From the NCBI GenBank assembly GCA_023442525.1, contig JAEZZA010000031.1:248001-312000 (forward strand): DNA of 64,000 bases, read 5' to 3'. A program made the translations under genes and the position numbers. The notes under the pieces are model-generated. The model had not been told where the DNA came from and ran no database searches. It saw only the letters and a list, made by a program, of their open reading frames with translations. Origin of the DNA: Bacteroidota bacterium (GTDB lineage: Bacteria; Bacteroidota; Bacteroidia; Bacteroidales; UBA10428). Below are positions 27,335-36,807 of this stretch, piece by piece. Numbering within the stretch: position 1 is the first letter of the stretch; each line of letters starts with the position of its first letter.

Positions 27335-28807
27335 GTTAGGCTTATCTTTAATATCTAGAGTTTCAAAGACTTTTTCGACATCCTGCTTGTTTTCGGAGAT
27401 CACGTATAATTTATCATTGGGTTTAAGACGGGTAGCTCCGTTTGGTGTAATGAACTGGCTGTTGCGTTGAATAAAAGATATGAGCGCAGTTTTGGGTAAT
27501 TTGAGATCGACGAGTTGTTTTCCTATAGCATTGCATCCATCCGGAATAACTATTTCAGTAAGCAGCGATTTGGCCGATTCGGAAAGTTCAATATCAATCT
27601 GTGTCCGTTGTTTGACCCTGATCGGGATGGACAGATGAAGCCACCGCGATGCAATTGGGATGGTGGTTCCCTGAATGAGCACTGATGTAAGTGAAATAAA
27701 GAACACAATGTTGAAAATCATGTTCGCCTTTTCAGCACCGGCAAGCAGCGGATAGGTTGCAAACACAATAGGAACGGCTCCGCGGAGACCTACCCATGAA
27801 ACGAACCACCGGGTACGGTTTTGAACTTTAAAAAAGTAAAGACTGAGGAACACACTTACCGGCCGGGCAACAACTATCAGGAAAACAGATATCAGCAATC
27901 CGATAAAAATAACCGGAACGACGTGGCTGGGGAATACAAGCAGTCCAAGTGTAAGGAACAGTACCATCTGCATAAGCCAGGCGTAGCTGTCGAAGGATTT
28001 TATTATTTTCTTTTTGTGAATCAGTTCCTGGTTACCCAGATATATTGCACAAAGGTAAACGGCCAGAAAACCGTTGCCTCCAATAAAATCGGTCGCGGCA
28101 AAACTGAACATCATTATGGCAATGACCATCACAATGTATAACGACTCATAATCGAGCCGGCTGTTATTGATTAGCCATTTACCTGCCCTGCCGAGCAATA
28201 ACCCCATTATGGCACCCAGAGCAAGTTGTTTGAGCAATACCGGAATAGCCTGCAACAGTGTAGCATCCTGGTTGACTACAAGTCCGGTAAAGGTAATTGT
28301 CAGCACGTAGGCCATAGGGTCGTTACTGCCACTTTCCAGCTCCAACAGTGGCCGGATATTGCCCTTTAAGGCTACATTCTTTGATCGTAAAATATTAAAA
28401 ACAGCAGCGGAGTCGGTTGATGAGACAATAGAGCCCAGAAGCAGTCCTTCATAAATAGTAAAATCCGTAACAATCCAGACAAATATACCCAGAATAATGG
28501 CTGTCAATAAAACCCCAAGGGTCGAAAGGGTTATACCATGCCAGATTACCGGTTTTACTGCATCCCAGCTGGTATCGAACCCTCCGGAAAACAAGATAAA
28601 ATTAAGAGCGATTACGCCTATGAATTGCGCTACTCTTGGACTATCGAAATTTATTCCGCCTAAACCTTCTGAGCCTGCAAGCATACCGATACCCAGAAAA
28701 AATATTAGAACCGGTATTCCAAGTTTGTAGGAGGTTTTGCCCGCCAGTAGTGAAATAAACAGCAGAATGGATCCAACTAACAATATATTTTCTGTGGTCA
28801 GATGCAT
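27332..28807 (-). CDS. Potassium/proton antiporter, CPA1/NhaP2 type with TrkA-C domain
   Basis: A 491-aa cation/proton antiporter with about 12-13 membrane segments over residues 5-390 and a cytoplasmic TrkA-C domain (about 405-485, IVIPDGCNAIGKQLVDLKLP). The ion-binding helix shows STDSAAVFNILRSKN and LELESGSNDPMAYVLT, the conserved Asp residues of the CPA family. Probably extrudes K+ (or Na+) in exchange for H+ under osmotic or pH stress. Own -7 box at 28839-28846. Confidence 0.9.
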   Translation of the reverse strand: MHLTTENILLVGSILLFISLLAGKTSYKLGIPVLIFFLGIGMLAGSEGLGGINFDSPRVAQFIGVIALNFILFSGGFDTSWDAVKPVIWHGITLSTLGVLLTAIILGIFVWIVTDFTIYEGLLLGSIVSSTDSAAVFNILRSKNVALKGNIRPLLELESGSNDPMAYVLTITFTGLVVNQDATLLQAIPVLLKQLALGAIMGLLLGRAGKWLINNSRLDYESLYIVMVIAIMMFSFAATDFIGGNGFLAVYLCAIYLGNQELIHKKKIIKSFDSYAWLMQMVLFLTLGLLVFPSHVVPVIFIGLLISVFLIVVARPVSVFLSLYFFKVQNRTRWFVSWVGLRGAVPIVFATYPLLAGAEKANMIFNIVFFISLTSVLIQGTTIPIASRWLHLSIPIRVKQRTQIDIELSESAKSLLTEIVIPDGCNAIGKQLVDLKLPKTALISFIQRNSQFITPNGATRLKPNDKLYVISENKQDVEKVFETLDIKDKPN

Positions 28808-28838
28808 TCTTCAGATAGTATTTGTATATGGATATCAA

Positions 28839-28846
28839 CAAAGATA
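28839..28846 (-). promoter_or_regulatory. -7 box TAtcTTTG for the antiporter
   Basis: Exact consensus on the minus strand, 31 nt before the antiporter ATG. Confidence 0.5.
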
Positions 28847-28859
28847 TCGAATAGCGAGG

Positions 28860-29753
28860 TTAAATGCAATTAGAACACCCTACCCTCTCGCCCATCCTAA
28901 CGAGAGTTTCGTAGCCTTTTGCGGATTGATCCATCAAATCAGCGTCAGGAATTATCGAGTTCTTTTTGAACAGTTGAACAATTGTTGAGCCGCCGAACTC
29001 GAACCAGCCTTTTTCTTCGCCTTTTATAAACTTCACCGCATGCCTGTTTCTCAGCACAACTTTGCCCACCATAAGTGCACCGACTTCGATATGCAACACA
29101 TCGTCGAAGTTGTCGGTATGCAATACGGTGAGTTCCCGGTAATTTCGTGCCATGAGCGAACGGACCGAAGAGAGTGCTATGGGATTTACTGAGTGAAGCC
29201 GTCCTTTAATGCGGTGCACCTGCTCCTGCCAGCCGTCATCGATATAGCAAAACCGGTGATAATCACCCGGGGCAAGCCGGTATACAAAGCACCAGCCATC
29301 GCTGAAATTACGGGCAAGAGAGTAATTTTTAAGAAATTTTCCGAGCGAATACCAATACCCTTTAACCGGAAAAACATGTTGCGTGGAAAGAGCAAAAACA
29401 AAAAGCCGTGAATCAGCGGGTGAAATAAGGTGATTTGGGTTATGATCGATTGGCCTTGCGTTGGATTTCAACTTGCGGATGAAAAAATCATTCAGACTTG
29501 AAAAGGATTCCGGTGATTGCTCCAGATCGGAAACACTAATGCTGTATTGTTGAATAAATGAAGGGATTTTTGATGTACTCCGCCGGCTTCTTACGTATCG
29601 GGCGTATGTTTTGGAAATAAAATGACGGGCAATAACCGGGTTTAGTATCTTCCCGGGTATAGAATTATATAAAAAAGCCAGACTGCTTATATTACCGGAT
29701 ACCTCTTTTTCGAGCCGCTGTGTATTTCGATTATATACAAGATAATCGTTCAT
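28860..29753 (-). CDS. psd: Phosphatidylserine decarboxylase proenzyme
   Basis: Makes phosphatidylethanolamine. The 297-aa protein has the self-cleavage motif WFEFGGSTIVQLF near the C-terminus (Gly-Ser, where the pyruvoyl group forms), the catalytic-region YRLAPGDYHRFCYIDDG (His) and FFIRKLKSNARPID early on. It matches the longer, E. coli-type PSD. The start ATG lies only 4 nt after a perfect -7 box, so its transcript may be leaderless. Confidence 0.92.
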   Translation of the reverse strand: MNDYLVYNRNTQRLEKEVSGNISSLAFLYNSIPGKILNPVIARHFISKTYARYVRSRRSTSKIPSFIQQYSISVSDLEQSPESFSSLNDFFIRKLKSNARPIDHNPNHLISPADSRLFVFALSTQHVFPVKGYWYSLGKFLKNYSLARNFSDGWCFVYRLAPGDYHRFCYIDDGWQEQVHRIKGRLHSVNPIALSSVRSLMARNYRELTVLHTDNFDDVLHIEVGALMVGKVVLRNRHAVKFIKGEEKGWFEFGGSTIVQLFKKNSIIPDADLMDQSAKGYETLVRMGERVGCSNCI

Positions 29754-29757
29754 GCGG

Positions 29758-29765
29758 CAAAAATA
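29758..29765 (-). promoter_or_regulatory. -7 box TAttTTTG directly before psd
   Basis: Minus-strand exact consensus; 4 nt separate it from the psd ATG, the same spacing as at the TetR gene. Confidence 0.5.
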
Positions 29766-29815
29766 ATATAATAAGCATTGAAGCCTTTACTTAATGCTTG
29801 TTACTTATTAGTCAT

Positions 29816-30523
29816 TTATGTAAATTTTAATTCATCACGGGCATAAAAGAAAAGCTGCCTGAAGAAATTGGCAATACCGGTGGCGAACATCATATCGGTG
29901 AAGGTTCTGAAATCGTTTAAAATTCCCTGCAGCAGTCCCCATTTCAACGATTTATCCGTATTTGTGGCCGACTGGGGAATCCAGAATACTTTCTTTTTGT
30001 TCAGATACATCCAGGTATTTATGGCAGATTCGAGCTGCCACCTTTTCACCGGTCCGTTCAAAACCTCCATCAGGTCTTGCTTTCGTAATATTCTTTCGCC
30101 TGTAAACAAAATATCGGCGCGGTACATTTTGATTAGAAGATCGGCATTTATGCGCCGTAAAATAAGCATATCAATATGTGGATTCCGGTAAACTGCCCTG
30201 ATAGCTTTATCGAGATCGCGACTATTCAGATTTTGCAGATCTGCATCGATAAGCAGAATATAATAGCCTGTTGCCTGCTTTAACCCTTCACGTACAGCAT
30301 CAGTTTTTCCCATATTTTCAGGAAGCCGGATGAGCCGGATTTGTGGATATTTTTTTTGAATTTCAAGGTAATTGTCATCCTCCGAGGCATCATCCACACA
30401 AATGATCTCATCAATAATTGATGCTTTCGAAACTTCTTCTAAAACTCTAAACAGGAAAAGACCTTCGTTCCAGAAGGGAATTATACACGATGTTCGCTTA
30501 ACGTCCATAACGACACTTAACAT
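29816..30523 (-). CDS. Glycosyltransferase family 2 protein
   Basis: A 235-aa GT-A fold enzyme. CIIPFWNEGLFLFRVLEE at the N-terminus and ICVDDASEDDN (nucleotide binding) are typical of family 2, and LLIDADLQNLNSRD gives the metal-binding DAD. It would transfer a sugar from a nucleotide or polyprenyl sugar; acceptor unknown. No C-terminal membrane helix, so cytosolic or peripheral. Start is either 30523 or ATG 30508 (MDVKRT); neither has a strong ribosome site. Lies alone, upstream of psd. Confidence 0.82.
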   Translation of the reverse strand: MLSVVMDVKRTSCIIPFWNEGLFLFRVLEEVSKASIIDEIICVDDASEDDNYLEIQKKYPQIRLIRLPENMGKTDAVREGLKQATGYYILLIDADLQNLNSRDLDKAIRAVYRNPHIDMLILRRINADLLIKMYRADILFTGERILRKQDLMEVLNGPVKRWQLESAINTWMYLNKKKVFWIPQSATNTDKSLKWGLLQGILNDFRTFTDMMFATGIANFFRQLFFYARDELKFT

Positions 30524-30583
30524 TAGATCAAATCATAAAACAACTGAAGTGCCGTTATGGTTTCAGCTTCTAATATATATATA

Positions 30584-30660
30584 CATTATTCAGTATTCGA
30601 TGTTCGATGTTCGGTGTTCGGTATTCGGTGTATTCGGTGTTTCGGGATGTTGTCACCAGT
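30584..30660. repeat. Degenerate short tandem repeat (TTCGRTGTTCGG words), dispersed family copy
   Basis: Repeated TTCGATGTTC/TTCGGTGTTCGG words. CATTATTCAGTATTCGATG here is the reverse complement (one change) of CATCGAACACTGAATAATG at 50788, so it belongs to the dispersed family at 50780, 54847 and 62704. Confidence 0.7.
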
Positions 30661-30677
30661 CCAGGTCTCTGAGCCTG

Positions 30678-31346
30678 CTACAATAACCCAGGTATTTCCA
30701 ATGGATTCTTTACTATCCTCGCCGCGCCGTTATTTATAAGTTCTTCGGTACTTCTGAAACCCCATGACACACCTAAGGGATACATCCCGGCTTTTGATCC
30801 GGTAACCATGTCCACATCGGAATCACCAACATAGATAACCTCAGCCGGCGAAACTTTCATGAGCGCGCAGATTTGCAATGCGCCCGCAGGATCTGGTTTT
30901 TTGGGAAGGCCTTGCCGTGCACCCGTAATACTTACAAAATCAATATTTCTGATTAATGCTGTCACAATTTTAATAGTAAGTGGTTCTGCCTTGTTTGAAA
31001 AAACAGCCAGTTTAATTCCGCGGTTCTGCAATTCGAGCAGAACTTCGCTTATTCCGTCGTACAGATGTGTCTTTACAAGACAATTACGATCATAGTCTTC
31101 CACCATTTCGTAAAGGCAATTTTCAACAATTTCTTTCTGCCGCGCATATTCGGGTAATGCTGTACTTACCAGGTTATCAAGTCCCCTGCCAACCAGTAAT
31201 TTATAATCATTCACCGGGCGTTCGGGATAACCGTGCTTTTTCAGCACCCGGTTCATCGAGCCTGAGATATCATCGAGAGTGTCAGCCAGAGTTCCATCAA
31301 GGTCGAAAATTACAGCAGAGAATTTTGGGGAAATATCAGGGATCAT
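30678..31346 (-). CDS. HAD-family phosphatase, phosphoglycolate phosphatase-like
   Basis: A 222-aa HAD hydrolase with all four motifs: FDLDGTLADT (motif I nucleophile Asp), AVFSNKAE (II), KPDPAGALQICALMKV (III Lys) and YVGDSDVDMVTG (IV). Cap type and length match Gph/PGMB-like members that hydrolyse 2-phosphoglycolate or similar small phosphates. Nothing nearby decides the substrate. Lies on the minus strand after the penicillin acylase (64 nt). Confidence 0.85.
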   Translation of the reverse strand: MIPDISPKFSAVIFDLDGTLADTLDDISGSMNRVLKKHGYPERPVNDYKLLVGRGLDNLVSTALPEYARQKEIVENCLYEMVEDYDRNCLVKTHLYDGISEVLLELQNRGIKLAVFSNKAEPLTIKIVTALIRNIDFVSITGARQGLPKKPDPAGALQICALMKVSPAEVIYVGDSDVDMVTGSKAGMYPLGVSWGFRSTEELINNGAARIVKNPLEIPGLL

Positions 31347-31410
31347 ATAAACATCTCTAAATAAATGGTTAATAATACTTTACTCTTTCATCCATAGTTA
31401 TGGCTTAACA

Positions 31411-33804
31411 TCATGGCTCGAACCTCATCTTATATCGGGCTGCTTTAACCACTTTGTCGCGTGAGAAATAATCACTGTGATACTTTCCGGACACGTACAG
31501 GTCGGTCTGATCGCAATAATGCCGACTTGCCGGTATGCCCGAAATTCCGGTGGGAATTACCGTAAGTGAATTATCCCAGTTACTCAGATCGAAAATATGA
31601 CGTTGCGAAGATCCGTGGTTGCTGATATATCTCCCATCGTTCCCATAACTATACGGAGACACGGTATGAAAACTCCCGCCTACGGCGAAGGCATTGGGAT
31701 TCAGGTCAAATGCTTTCTCAAGTATTCTCACCGAGGACATAGGATGAGCAAGTTCCAGTTTGTGAATTTTTCCCCATGACCATTCGGCAGGCTCCGGTCC
31801 CATTCGTGATTCAAGTTCCATTACAGCCTCTGAAAAGGCACACCATGCATTATCATCGAACGACTCAGTTACGCCGGGAGTTCCTGTATTATCGTACCAT
31901 ATTGAAGCCGGGTCATCAAATACGGTTTCTGTGGCAGTCCTGCTGACCGATTTTGTGGAATGAAATTTCTGAAATAAGACTTCTCCCAACTCATCAGCAA
32001 AAACACATTTCGTAAAACTGTTATACATGAATTCAAATATAGATGCGGCGGCACTGCCGGCATCCATTGAATAATCCCAGCCGGAAAGGATCTCGAGGGC
32101 TTTCTTACCGGTTTCAGTCAAATCCTGATGCTGCTGTACAGACTTAATGAATGCCGGGGTATATTTTGCGGCCATATCTGAGTGCTGATCGAGTTGAATG
32201 TTTTTGAAATCCTCAGGAGAAATAATTTCTTTCTCCTTTAACATTTCGGCAATGCGCGTATAACGGTATGGCAGCGAATACCATGTACCTATATGCCACG
32301 GATAATCGGGTGTTGCGGTCCTGTTGTTGGCTGATGCCACAAATCCTTCGGGAGGATTAAAACTATAGGGTAATTCTTCGAATGGTACCATGCCATTCCA
32401 GTTGTAATCATTCACATATCCCGGCAAAATACCCGTCAGTCCCCTGTCGCGTATGGGCACTCCGGCAGCACAAAACAACCCTATATTGCCATTAACATCG
32501 GCGTAGGCAATATTCTGACTCAGTGAGGTAAAGGTGCGCAATGCATCCCTGAATTCATCCCAGTTGTCAGCCTGGTTAAGTTTATAAACGCTCATCAGTT
32601 CGTTACTCTTCTCATCTCCCACCCAATGCATGGTGACTATACTATTTACTTCCTTGAATTCAGAAACCACCGGCCCGCGGTGACTAAACCTGAGCGTCTT
32701 TTCAACCTGCTCACCTGAGCTTATTTTTATAACAGTTTTGACCTCTTCAAATTTGAGCCATTTTCCTTCGTACTCATATAAAATACTGTCACCGGGATTA
32801 ACCTTCTCTTCGTAAAAATCCACATTATCCACGGTGACGTTAGTCATTCCCCATGCGATGCTGTCGTTATGCCCGCATATCACGAAAGGCGCACCCGGCA
32901 AAATAACTCCGGTTACATTAAGCTTTCCGGGAATAACCTGATGTATCTGATACCAGATTCCGGGGACGCTCAGCCCCAGATGCATGTCGTTTGCCAAAAG
33001 AGGCTTGCCCGTGGAACTGCGTGAACCTGAAACAGCCCAGTTATTACTGCCTTCGAACACATCTGCACCCATATTGCGTAGTTCGGTGAGATGTAACAGC
33101 CTTTCCGGCAATAATGCGGCGAATGTACCGGCTTTATCCAGTGGATACACAGTAGGAGCAGGTTCGGATAAATCGGGGGCCAGTTGTTTGTAGCGGATTG
33201 AATCAACTTTCCTGCTGAGATCGGAAAGAATCATCTCGCTCCAACCCGATTCAAGGTCCCAGGCCATGTACCCGATCATATTAAGTGTATGCCGCGGTTT
33301 CCATTTTTCGGGTTTATATCTCAATACGGCAAATTCAGGAGGCAGCCGCTTTTCATTGTCATCGATATACTGATTTATTCCTTCGGCAAAAGCATCAAGG
33401 ATCATCCTTATGCCTGAATCCGTTTCACTGTAAATCATTTCGGATTTCTTTTCAAACCTTAATGCTCTTAACAACAAATCGGTTTGTACATAATCTGCTC
33501 CAAAGATTTCGGATAATCTTCCTTCGGTTACATGCCTGAGCAGATCCATCTGCCAGAGGCGGTCCTGTGCAAGCAGATATCCGGTAACCATATAGAGGTC
33601 GTGTTCATTTTGTGCATAAACGTGAGGTATTGCAAAGCTGTCGCGAAAGACTTCAACAGGTGCAATCAGATTTTCCAGGGTAATATTCTGATTGTAATCG
33701 GGTACCGACCGTTTTGAAATACGCGAGAATAATGCAAAACCGATGATCAATACCAGAATAATAATAACCAGCAGGGCGATAAGGATGCGTTTGAAAGTTT
33801 TCAT
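31411..33804 (-). CDS. Penicillin acylase family (Ntn) amidohydrolase
   Basis: A 797-aa Ntn-hydrolase precursor with an N-terminal membrane/signal segment (residues 8-27). The autocleavage site GSNNWAVSG gives Ser253 as the N-terminal nucleophile of the beta chain, with the downstream NDMHLGLSVPGIWYQIH typical of the family. Members cleave amides such as penicillin, acyl-homoserine lactones or N-acyl amino acids in the periplasm. The substrate is not evident. Divergent from the outer-membrane protein gene at 33908. Confidence 0.92.
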   Translation of the reverse strand: MKTFKRILIALLVIIILVLIIGFALFSRISKRSVPDYNQNITLENLIAPVEVFRDSFAIPHVYAQNEHDLYMVTGYLLAQDRLWQMDLLRHVTEGRLSEIFGADYVQTDLLLRALRFEKKSEMIYSETDSGIRMILDAFAEGINQYIDDNEKRLPPEFAVLRYKPEKWKPRHTLNMIGYMAWDLESGWSEMILSDLSRKVDSIRYKQLAPDLSEPAPTVYPLDKAGTFAALLPERLLHLTELRNMGADVFEGSNNWAVSGSRSSTGKPLLANDMHLGLSVPGIWYQIHQVIPGKLNVTGVILPGAPFVICGHNDSIAWGMTNVTVDNVDFYEEKVNPGDSILYEYEGKWLKFEEVKTVIKISSGEQVEKTLRFSHRGPVVSEFKEVNSIVTMHWVGDEKSNELMSVYKLNQADNWDEFRDALRTFTSLSQNIAYADVNGNIGLFCAAGVPIRDRGLTGILPGYVNDYNWNGMVPFEELPYSFNPPEGFVASANNRTATPDYPWHIGTWYSLPYRYTRIAEMLKEKEIISPEDFKNIQLDQHSDMAAKYTPAFIKSVQQHQDLTETGKKALEILSGWDYSMDAGSAAASIFEFMYNSFTKCVFADELGEVLFQKFHSTKSVSRTATETVFDDPASIWYDNTGTPGVTESFDDNAWCAFSEAVMELESRMGPEPAEWSWGKIHKLELAHPMSSVRILEKAFDLNPNAFAVGGSFHTVSPYSYGNDGRYISNHGSSQRHIFDLSNWDNSLTVIPTGISGIPASRHYCDQTDLYVSGKYHSDYFSRDKVVKAARYKMRFEP

Positions 33805-33870
33805 ATTTTCAGGGTTAATCGTAAATTTAAGAAAATCGTCTGACTAATTATCAGCAGTTCTTAAAAATGC

Positions 33871-33878
33871 TATCTTCG
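33871..33878 (+). promoter_or_regulatory. -7-like box TAtcTTcG
   Basis: One mismatch to TAnnTTTG, 29 nt before the ATG at 33908. Confidence 0.35.
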
Positions 33879-33907
33879 ATTCGGTTCCCTAAACTTAATT
33901 CAGTATT

Positions 33908-35251
33908 ATGAAAGCTGTCAGGTATTCTTTACTTAGTATCCTCATTTTTTTGTTGATCTTTAACTTATCTGTTGCTCAGACAGATACTTCAGCAGTAAAA
34001 GCCGATAAAATAAAAACCGGATGGAATTTCGGAGCGTTGCCCGCCATCGCCTATGATACGGATATCGGTTTCAAATACGGGGCATTGATAAATCTGTTTT
34101 ATTATGGTGATGGGACAAATTATCCCGACTACCTCCATTCATTGTACTTCGAATGGAATCGTACAACCAAGGGCAGTGGTACCTGGCAGTTCACTTACGA
34201 TTCGGAATACCTGATACCGGGCCTTCGGCTTTCAGCCGAGGCGAGTTATCTGACCGAACAATCATTGGATTTCTATGGATTTAACGGCTATAAGTCGTAT
34301 TACGATCCGGATCTCGAAGATGAAGACAGTCCGGAATATATTTCGAGAATGTATTATAATATGGAACGAAAACTGGCCAGATTCAAGGTTGATTTGCAGG
34401 GAAAGATTACAGGGCCTCAATTCAGGTGGTTGGCGGGTGTTGAATTCAACAGTGCCAAAACAGGTACCGTGGATATTGAAAAGTTGAACAAAGGAAAGGA
34501 TGATAATGAACTGTTGCCGGATGTTCCGCTATTATTTGACCAATATGTCGACTGGGGGTTGATAGGTGAAGATGAGGCCGACGGCGGCACCACTACCTTG
34601 CTGAAAGCAGGTGCAGTTTATGACACAAGAGATATTGAGGCCAATCCGATGAAGGGGATATGGACCGATCTGCAGTTCCTGGTAGCCCCGGGATTTCTGG
34701 GAAACGGCGATTTCGCCTATACCAGGATGGCATTAACCCACAGGCAGTATTTCACGCTTGCACCCCAGGTTTTATCATTTGCCTACAGGCTGAGTTACCA
34801 GACCCGGCTGAGCGGCAACATGCCGTTTTATATGCTTCCTTTCGTTTACAATACTGCCCCGGCGTTAACTCGTGACGGACTGGGCGGCGCTAAGACCATA
34901 AGAGGAATTTTGCGTAACCGTGTGGTAGGTGAAGGTTTCGTGTACGGAAACCTGGAATTACGTTGGAAAATTCTGAGAACACTTGTTTTCAACCAGAATG
35001 TTTATATAGCGTTGAGTGGATTTTTAGACGGGGGTATGGTGACTGATAAATATGATTTTGAATCTCCAACAAATACTGATGCCAAAGACTACCTTGACCT
35101 GGGCGAAAAGGAGTCGCTTCATTTGGGTGCCGGAGGAGGCCTTCATATAGTAATGAATCAGAATTTCGTTGTGGCTGTTGATTACGGTCGCGCCCTGAAT
35201 CCGGGTGACGGTGTGAGCGGTTTATATATAGGATTGAATTTTTTGTATTAA
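33908..35251 (+). CDS. BamA/TamA-type outer-membrane beta-barrel protein
   Basis: A 447-aa outer-membrane protein: signal peptide to about residue 23 (IFLLIFNLSVAQ), then amphipathic beta strands through to a terminal strand ending GLYIGLNFLY (aromatic last residue). The pattern GAVYDTRDIEANPMKGIWTD and GGAKTIRGILRNRVVGEGFVYG resembles the barrel (surface antigen) domain of the BamA/TamA superfamily without POTRA repeats. Probably a barrel for export or insertion of a specific substrate; partner unknown. Followed 44 nt later by a lipoprotein gene, possibly co-transcribed. Confidence 0.82.
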   Translation: MKAVRYSLLSILIFLLIFNLSVAQTDTSAVKADKIKTGWNFGALPAIAYDTDIGFKYGALINLFYYGDGTNYPDYLHSLYFEWNRTTKGSGTWQFTYDSEYLIPGLRLSAEASYLTEQSLDFYGFNGYKSYYDPDLEDEDSPEYISRMYYNMERKLARFKVDLQGKITGPQFRWLAGVEFNSAKTGTVDIEKLNKGKDDNELLPDVPLLFDQYVDWGLIGEDEADGGTTTLLKAGAVYDTRDIEANPMKGIWTDLQFLVAPGFLGNGDFAYTRMALTHRQYFTLAPQVLSFAYRLSYQTRLSGNMPFYMLPFVYNTAPALTRDGLGGAKTIRGILRNRVVGEGFVYGNLELRWKILRTLVFNQNVYIALSGFLDGGMVTDKYDFESPTNTDAKDYLDLGEKESLHLGAGGGLHIVMNQNFVVAVDYGRALNPGDGVSGLYIGLNFLY

Positions 35252-35295
35252 GTTCTGTAAGCTGGCCTAACTTCTTTGATCTTAATTAATAAACT

Positions 35296-36159
35296 ATGAA
35301 CAAAACTTTCGGTGTATTGCTTTGGGCAATTACAGTTGCTCTTGCATTTTCGTGTAAGTCGTCGTCCGAATCTGATAGTAAAATTATGATGATGCAAAGA
35401 GTTGAAGGGACAGGGGAAATAGCTCCGCCTCCACCGGCAAGAGAATCAATGGGGGAACCGGCTTCCCTTGAAACTATCTCTGACCAGTTGGTAATCGAAA
35501 GGAAGATTATCCGCGACGGTAATATGGAAATCAGGGTAAATGATGTAGAAAAGGGAAAAAACATGGTGGATACCCTGGTTAAGAAGTTCAATGCTTATTA
35601 TTCAAACGAAAGCAAGAACAATACCGATTATGCCAGGGGATACACATTAACCATAAGAATTCCGGCCGGAAGTTTTATGGCATTTATAGGAGCACTTGAA
35701 AAAGGAGATGGCGAAGTTGTATATAAAAATATTATGTCGCGTGATGTCACGGAAGAGTTCATTGACATTGAAACCCGACTGGCAAATAAAAGAGCATATA
35801 TAAAACGGTATACCGAGTTGCTGAATAAGGCAGCTTCGGTGAAGGATATTCTTGAAATACAAGACAAACTGAGGATAATTGAGGAGGAAATAGAAAGCGT
35901 ACAGGGAAGGCTTAAATATCTAAATAATCAGGTTGATTACAGTACGCTGATTTTACAGATCACGAAGAAAAACGACTACAAGCTTTATTCCCGCAATAAT
36001 CAGGGTAAATTTTTCGACAGGCTGAAGATATCTTTGGTTAAGGGATGGTACGGACTGGTGAGTTTTGTGCTTCTTATTATCCGGATATGGCCATTCTGGA
36101 TTATTGCGGGAGGTGCTTACAATCTCTTCAGAATACTCTGGCGGAAGAAAAGGAAGTAA
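35296..36159 (+). CDS. DUF4349 lipoprotein
   Basis: A 287-aa protein with a lipoprotein signal (VALAFSCKSSSESDS, lipid Cys at about residue 20). A DUF4349 region spans residues about 75-265: IRDGNMEIRVNDVEKG then a coiled coil (KDILEIQDKLRIIEEEIESV). A C-terminal hydrophobic helix comes near residues 250-275 (FVLLIIRIWPFWIIAGGAYN). Function of the family is unknown; the lipid anchor plus terminal helix suggests an envelope scaffold. It precedes the RNA-binding protein gene. Confidence 0.82.
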   Translation: MNKTFGVLLWAITVALAFSCKSSSESDSKIMMMQRVEGTGEIAPPPPARESMGEPASLETISDQLVIERKIIRDGNMEIRVNDVEKGKNMVDTLVKKFNAYYSNESKNNTDYARGYTLTIRIPAGSFMAFIGALEKGDGEVVYKNIMSRDVTEEFIDIETRLANKRAYIKRYTELLNKAASVKDILEIQDKLRIIEEEIESVQGRLKYLNNQVDYSTLILQITKKNDYKLYSRNNQGKFFDRLKISLVKGWYGLVSFVLLIIRIWPFWIIAGGAYNLFRILWRKKRK

Positions 36160-36238
36160 CGTGAAGTATGAAACAAGAAGTATTAATTGTATCTATGAAA
36201 ATAAAAATCAAAAAATTACCATATCTCAATATTTAATA

Positions 36239-36246
36239 TATTTTTG
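36239..36246 (+). promoter_or_regulatory. -7 box TAttTTTG for the RNA-binding protein
   Basis: Exact consensus, 37 nt before the ATG at 36284. The gene's AT-rich leader fits a cold- or growth-regulated RNA-binding protein. Confidence 0.55.
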
Positions 36247-36283
36247 TATCGACAATCTATTTATTTCTTTATTTTTTATTTTT

Positions 36284-36574
36284 ATGAATATTTACGTAGG
36301 TAATCTTCATTTTGGTGTTACTGAAGATGAATTAAGAAAAGCTTTCGAAGAGTACGGCGATGTTGCATCGGTAAAAATCATTTCCGACAAGTATTCAGGC
36401 CGCAGTAAAGGTTTTGGTTTTGTTGAAATGATGAATGACAACGAAGCAAAAAACGCTATTGAGAATCTTAATGGAGCTGAAATTAAGGGTCGTGCCGTGA
36501 ATGTTAACCAGGCAAGAGAAAAGGAAAACAATTCAGGCGGCGGAGAAAGAAGAAGTTTCAGGCCGAGATCTTAA
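36284..36574 (+). CDS. RRM-type RNA-binding protein
   Basis: A 96-aa protein made of one RRM domain: RNP2 IYVGNL at residues 3-8 and RNP1 KGFGFVEM near residue 45, followed by a Gly/Arg/Ser-rich tail (SGGGERRSFRPRS). Single-RRM proteins of this size are typical of Bacteroidota, which often carry several, and they are thought to act as RNA chaperones. I start at ATG 36284; the frame is open further upstream but that part overlaps the lipoprotein gene and lacks RRM features. Confidence 0.93.
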   Translation: MNIYVGNLHFGVTEDELRKAFEEYGDVASVKIISDKYSGRSKGFGFVEMMNDNEAKNAIENLNGAEIKGRAVNVNQAREKENNSGGGERRSFRPRS

Positions 36575-36581
36575 TCATTGA

Positions 36582-36601
36582 AAAGCCGGTTTATAAACCG
36601 G
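36582..36601 (+). terminator. Hairpin after the RNA-binding protein
   Basis: Palindrome GCCGGTTTATAAACCGGC 8 nt after the stop codon; no T tract follows, so only partial terminator evidence. Confidence 0.4.
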
Positions 36602-36707
36602 CCAGTCTCCCAAAAAACCTGCCGGAATCGAAAGATACGGCATCGTTTCTAACCATTAAAATTCCGTTAACCACGAGGATTTTCCGGGTTTTTTTGATGA
36701 TATTTTT

Positions 36708-36738
36708 AAACCTGGCACATTGCCAGGTTTTTATTTTT
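36708..36738 (+). terminator. Rho-independent terminator
   Basis: 9-bp stem AAACCTGGC/GCCAGGTTT with an ACATT loop, then TTATTTTT. Stops plus-strand transcription before the convergent FadL gene. Confidence 0.8.
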
Positions 36739-36756
36739 ACAAAGTTTCAAGGCAAT

Positions 36757-36786
36757 AAAAAACCCGGCTGAGTAAGCCGGGTTTTT
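36757..36786 (-). terminator. Bidirectional terminator of the FadL-type gene
   Basis: Stem AACCCGGCT/AGCCGGGTT with GAGTA loop and A/T-rich flanks on both sides; its T tract on the minus strand ends the gene that stops at 36808. Confidence 0.8.
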
Positions 36787-36807
36787 ATGGAAATGAAACA
36801 AAGCACA

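Noticed and set aside
28860..29753. GGST instead of LGST in Psd as a defective cleavage site
   Set aside because: The Gly-Ser-Thr needed for self-cleavage is intact.
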